From Argonema galeatum A003/A1 (GTDB lineage Bacteria; Cyanobacteriota; Cyanobacteriia; Cyanobacteriales; Aerosakkonemataceae): a stretch of DNA of 64,000 bases. Positions 61,737 through 64,000 of this stretch are shown here, one piece after another; the stretch's first letter is position 1; each line of letters begins with the position of its first letter. The DNA is taken from assembly GCF_023333595.1 (NCBI RefSeq), contig NZ_JAIQZM010000013.1, positions 94,619 through 158,618 on the forward strand, in the 5' to 3' direction. A model generated the notes under the pieces. The model had not been told where the DNA came from, did no database searches, and saw only the letters and a program-made list of their open reading frames with translations. The position numbers and the translations under genes were made by a program.

Positions 61737-63917
61737 ATGATCGAACACCTAAGCAAAAGCTCCATCAGGCTATGGACAAGACTGAAGCAAAGGCTATCGT
61801 CGGAGGGCAGGGTATTAGTCACCTGCTCCAGTGTGGCTGCGTGTATCATTTTGTTGCGCCTCACAGGACTGTTGCAGACCTGGGAATGGGGGACTCTAGA
61901 CCAGTTCTTTCGTGTGTGTCCCCCGCAACCAGCGGACGATCGCATACTCATTGTTCGCATTGATGAAGAAAATCTCCAGAAATTTGGTCAATGGCCGATT
62001 CCCGATCGCGTTATGGCCCAGCTGCTGCAAAAATTACACTCAAAAGAGCCCCGCGCCATTGGCTTAGACATCTATCGGGATTTGCCCGTCGAACCGGGTC
62101 ATGCCGAATTAGAGAATACTTTTAAAAAGATACCCAACTTAATTGGGATTGAAAAACTTAAAGATAAAAATCAAAATACTTCCCACGTAAAACCCCCGCC
62201 TGTACTTAGCCAGCGCCAGCAGGTTGGTTTTAATAACGTCGTTGTAGACGCCGACGGCAAGGTGCGTCGCAGCGTGCTTTACTGGTGGTCAGATGGGAGG
62301 CAACATACCAGTTTCGCACTCCAGCTGGCTTTCATTTATCTTAAGGCAGAAGGCATTGAGCCAAAGGAGGCAAAAGGCACGGTCTATCTCCAGCTGGGTA
62401 AAAGCGTATTTCGGAGCTTTCAGTCGAACGACGGCGGCTATGTAAGAACGGATGACAAAGGCTACCAAATTTTGGGCAGCTTTCTGAAACCGTCTACCAG
62501 TTTTCGTACTGTTTCTATGACAGAAGTGTTAGCAGACAGGATACCCCGCGATTGGGTGCGCGATCGCATCGTCCTGATCGGTTCAACTGCCATCAGCCTC
62601 AATGATTTTTTCTACACTCCTTACAGCAGCGACCCGATCAAGTCGGCGCTACCTATTCCCGGCGTCGAGGTGCAAGCTAATTTTATCAGCCAAATCCTCA
62701 CAGCCTCCCAGTCGGGAAGACGATTGCTCAACGTTTGGACAGAGCCTCTAGAATGGCTTTGGATTTGGGGCTGGTCTTGGCTAGGAGCTATTTTAATTTG
62801 GCGATCGCCCTCTCTAGCACGGTCTATTCTCATTATCCTCCTCGCCCTCTCTGGCCTCACCGGCACTTCTTACTTAGCTTTCTTGGCGGGTTGGTGGATA
62901 CCCCTCATTCCCCCCCTCCTAGCCCTCCTCAGTTCTGCTATGGTCATCACAGGTTATCTTGCCCACCTGAAAGATGAGTTAAAGCGCTCCAAAGAATTCT
63001 TGCAAAACGTCATCAATGCCATTCCCGATCCTGTCTTTGTCAAAGACAAACAACACCGATGGATTGTTCTAAATCAGGCTTATTGTCAATTTCTGGGATA
63101 TCCCCTCAGTACCTTAATCGAAAAGTCAGACTATGATTTTTTTCCCAGGCACGAAGCTGACATTTTTTGGGAGCAAGATGAAATAATTTTTCACAATGGC
63201 AAACCTGCGGAAAATGAAGAACCATTCACAGATGCTAGAGGAAACACACATCTCATCGCCACCAAAAGGTCGCTCCACAAAGATGCCGCTGGCAACCTAT
63301 TTTTAGTCGGCGTAATTCGAGATATCACCGAGCGCAAGCGACTGGAAGAAGACCTCAAGCGCACCGCAGCAGAGTTAGTTCACTACAACACCGAACTAAA
63401 ACTTTCAGAAGATCGTTTGCGTCATCTCGCTTATCACGATACCCTCACTGGTCTGCCGAATCGAAAACTATTTTACGAACGGTTAAGCCAATCAGTAGAA
63501 TGGGCTCGTGACAACGAACAATGGGTGGCTCTACTGTTTCTCGACTTAGATGGTTTCAAGCAGATTAACGACACCCACGGACACGACATGGGGGATCTGC
63601 TTCTGCAAGCCGTGGCTGAACGACTAACCAGGTGTTTACGCAGCACCGATACTGTCTCGCGCTTGGGTGGCGATGAGTTTACGGTAATTCTACCAGCAAT
63701 TCCTAGCGCGTCAGATGTGGCAAGAGTCGCCAGTAAAATTCTCTCAACTATTACCCGGCCTTTTGCGTTGAAGGGAGAGACAATCAACGTCACTATAAGT
63801 ATTGGCATCAGCGTGTTTCCCCTTAATGGTGATGATATAAATACTCTGATTAAAAATGCCGATGCGGCGATGTACCGTGCCAAGCAATTGGGCAAAAACA
63901 AATACGAATTTTCATGA
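61737..63917 (+). CDS. CHASE2-PAS-GGDEF diguanylate cyclase
   Basis: The product has 726 residues. An N-terminal helix is followed by the extracytoplasmic CHASE2 sensor (about 40-310: DDRILIVRIDEENLQKFGQW, RIVLIGSTA). Then come three membrane helices (about 335-415), a PAS domain (about 420-540, NVINAIPDPVFVKDKQH) and a GGDEF domain (about 565-726). The catalytic site is LGGDEFTV, and an inhibitory RxxD (RSTD) lies five residues before it, so the enzyme is probably active and subject to product inhibition. It makes cyclic di-GMP, a known regulator of exopolysaccharide and motility, next to the polysaccharide region. No EAL domain is present. Confidence 0.94.
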   Translation: MIEHLSKSSIRLWTRLKQRLSSEGRVLVTCSSVAACIILLRLTGLLQTWEWGTLDQFFRVCPPQPADDRILIVRIDEENLQKFGQWPIPDRVMAQLLQKLHSKEPRAIGLDIYRDLPVEPGHAELENTFKKIPNLIGIEKLKDKNQNTSHVKPPPVLSQRQQVGFNNVVVDADGKVRRSVLYWWSDGRQHTSFALQLAFIYLKAEGIEPKEAKGTVYLQLGKSVFRSFQSNDGGYVRTDDKGYQILGSFLKPSTSFRTVSMTEVLADRIPRDWVRDRIVLIGSTAISLNDFFYTPYSSDPIKSALPIPGVEVQANFISQILTASQSGRRLLNVWTEPLEWLWIWGWSWLGAILIWRSPSLARSILIILLALSGLTGTSYLAFLAGWWIPLIPPLLALLSSAMVITGYLAHLKDELKRSKEFLQNVINAIPDPVFVKDKQHRWIVLNQAYCQFLGYPLSTLIEKSDYDFFPRHEADIFWEQDEIIFHNGKPAENEEPFTDARGNTHLIATKRSLHKDAAGNLFLVGVIRDITERKRLEEDLKRTAAELVHYNTELKLSEDRLRHLAYHDTLTGLPNRKLFYERLSQSVEWARDNEQWVALLFLDLDGFKQINDTHGHDMGDLLLQAVAERLTRCLRSTDTVSRLGGDEFTVILPAIPSASDVARVASKILSTITRPFALKGETINVTISIGISVFPLNGDDINTLIKNADAAMYRAKQLGKNKYEFS

Positions 63918-63924
63918 TCTATAT

Positions 63925-64000
63925 AGTCATTAGTCATTAGTCATTAGTCATTAGTCATTAGTCATTAGTCATTAGTCATTAGTCATTAGTCATTAGTCAT
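63925..64000 (+). repeat. Heptamer tandem repeat reaching the window edge
   Basis: About eleven copies of AGTCATT in perfect register run from 63925 to the end of the window. Short tandem heptamers are characteristic of filamentous cyanobacteria. It starts a few bases after the stop of the diguanylate cyclase gene, in its 3' untranslated region. Confidence 0.95.

Overview
The window is cyanobacterial chromosome. It is dotted with GCGATCGC palindromes (the HIP1 motif) and carries chlorophyll synthase (chlG), a cytochrome b6f subunit (petP), a Get3d ATPase, the PSI biogenesis gene btpA, a cyanobacterial VKOR-thioredoxin fusion and a BCH/PUCC-family carrier. Heptamer and octamer tandem repeats, tandem Uma2 genes and many interspersed palindromic repeats resemble filamentous (Oscillatoriales-type) genomes, but the sequence alone does not fix a genus. 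I saw no tRNA, rRNA, CRISPR array or intact transposase gene.

Layout. 1-3.6 kb: a cyclic-nucleotide-domain/C39-like type I export ABC transporter (cut by the window edge) behind a PpiC-type isomerase, both minus. 3.9-7.9 kb: a three-part glycosyltransferase/methyltransferase fusion carrying an in-frame tandem repeat, then two Uma2 genes. 8.4-11.4 kb: an RTX-type calcium-binding protein and a GT4 enzyme. 11.6-24.4 kb: a minus-strand surface-polysaccharide block transcribed from a Wzm/Wzt export ABC pair through a methyltransferase, a sulfotransferase-GT2-coiled-coil giant, a GT2-GT2-GT4 giant, a sulfotransferase and a GT39 membrane glycosyltransferase. 24.6-42.3 kb: mostly photosynthesis and housekeeping genes (petP, get3d, chlG, chaN-like, an IMPase-family gene, a PucC-family gene, aldo/keto reductase, ICMT-like, crhR, rimO, btpA, VKOR), plus a second RTX protein with a beta-propeller. 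42.7-61.1 kb: a second polysaccharide region with two paralogous phosphatase-superfamily proteins, GT4, hexapeptide acyltransferase, Wzy/ligase-like, three GT2, Wzx-like flippase, GH74-like protein and an opposing MBOAT/SGNH acylation pair. It ends in a truncated wecG. 61.7-63.9 kb: a CHASE2-PAS-GGDEF diguanylate cyclase, followed by a heptamer repeat that runs off the window.

How it fits together. Two assembly modes appear: ABC-exported glycan (wzm/wzt block) and Wzx/Wzy-type glycan (49-54 kb). Both have tailoring functions: sulfotransferases and a methyltransferase in the first, acyltransferases in the second. The exporter at the left edge is a plausible route for the RTX proteins.

The most notable non-genic signal is a small mobile repeat family. 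It has three full copies near 13.3, 26.0 and 32.3 kb and a half copy at 60.6 kb. Its ends are AGGACTTACGC-like inverted repeats, and all three full copies are flanked by 5-bp direct repeats. One copy supplies the apparent start codon of the GT39 gene. Other notable signals are low-complexity or palindromic repeats inserted in frame in two glycosyltransferase genes, a 14-residue coiled-coil repeat present about 33 times, and an upstream element of about 45 bp shared by two transcription units of the second polysaccharide region.
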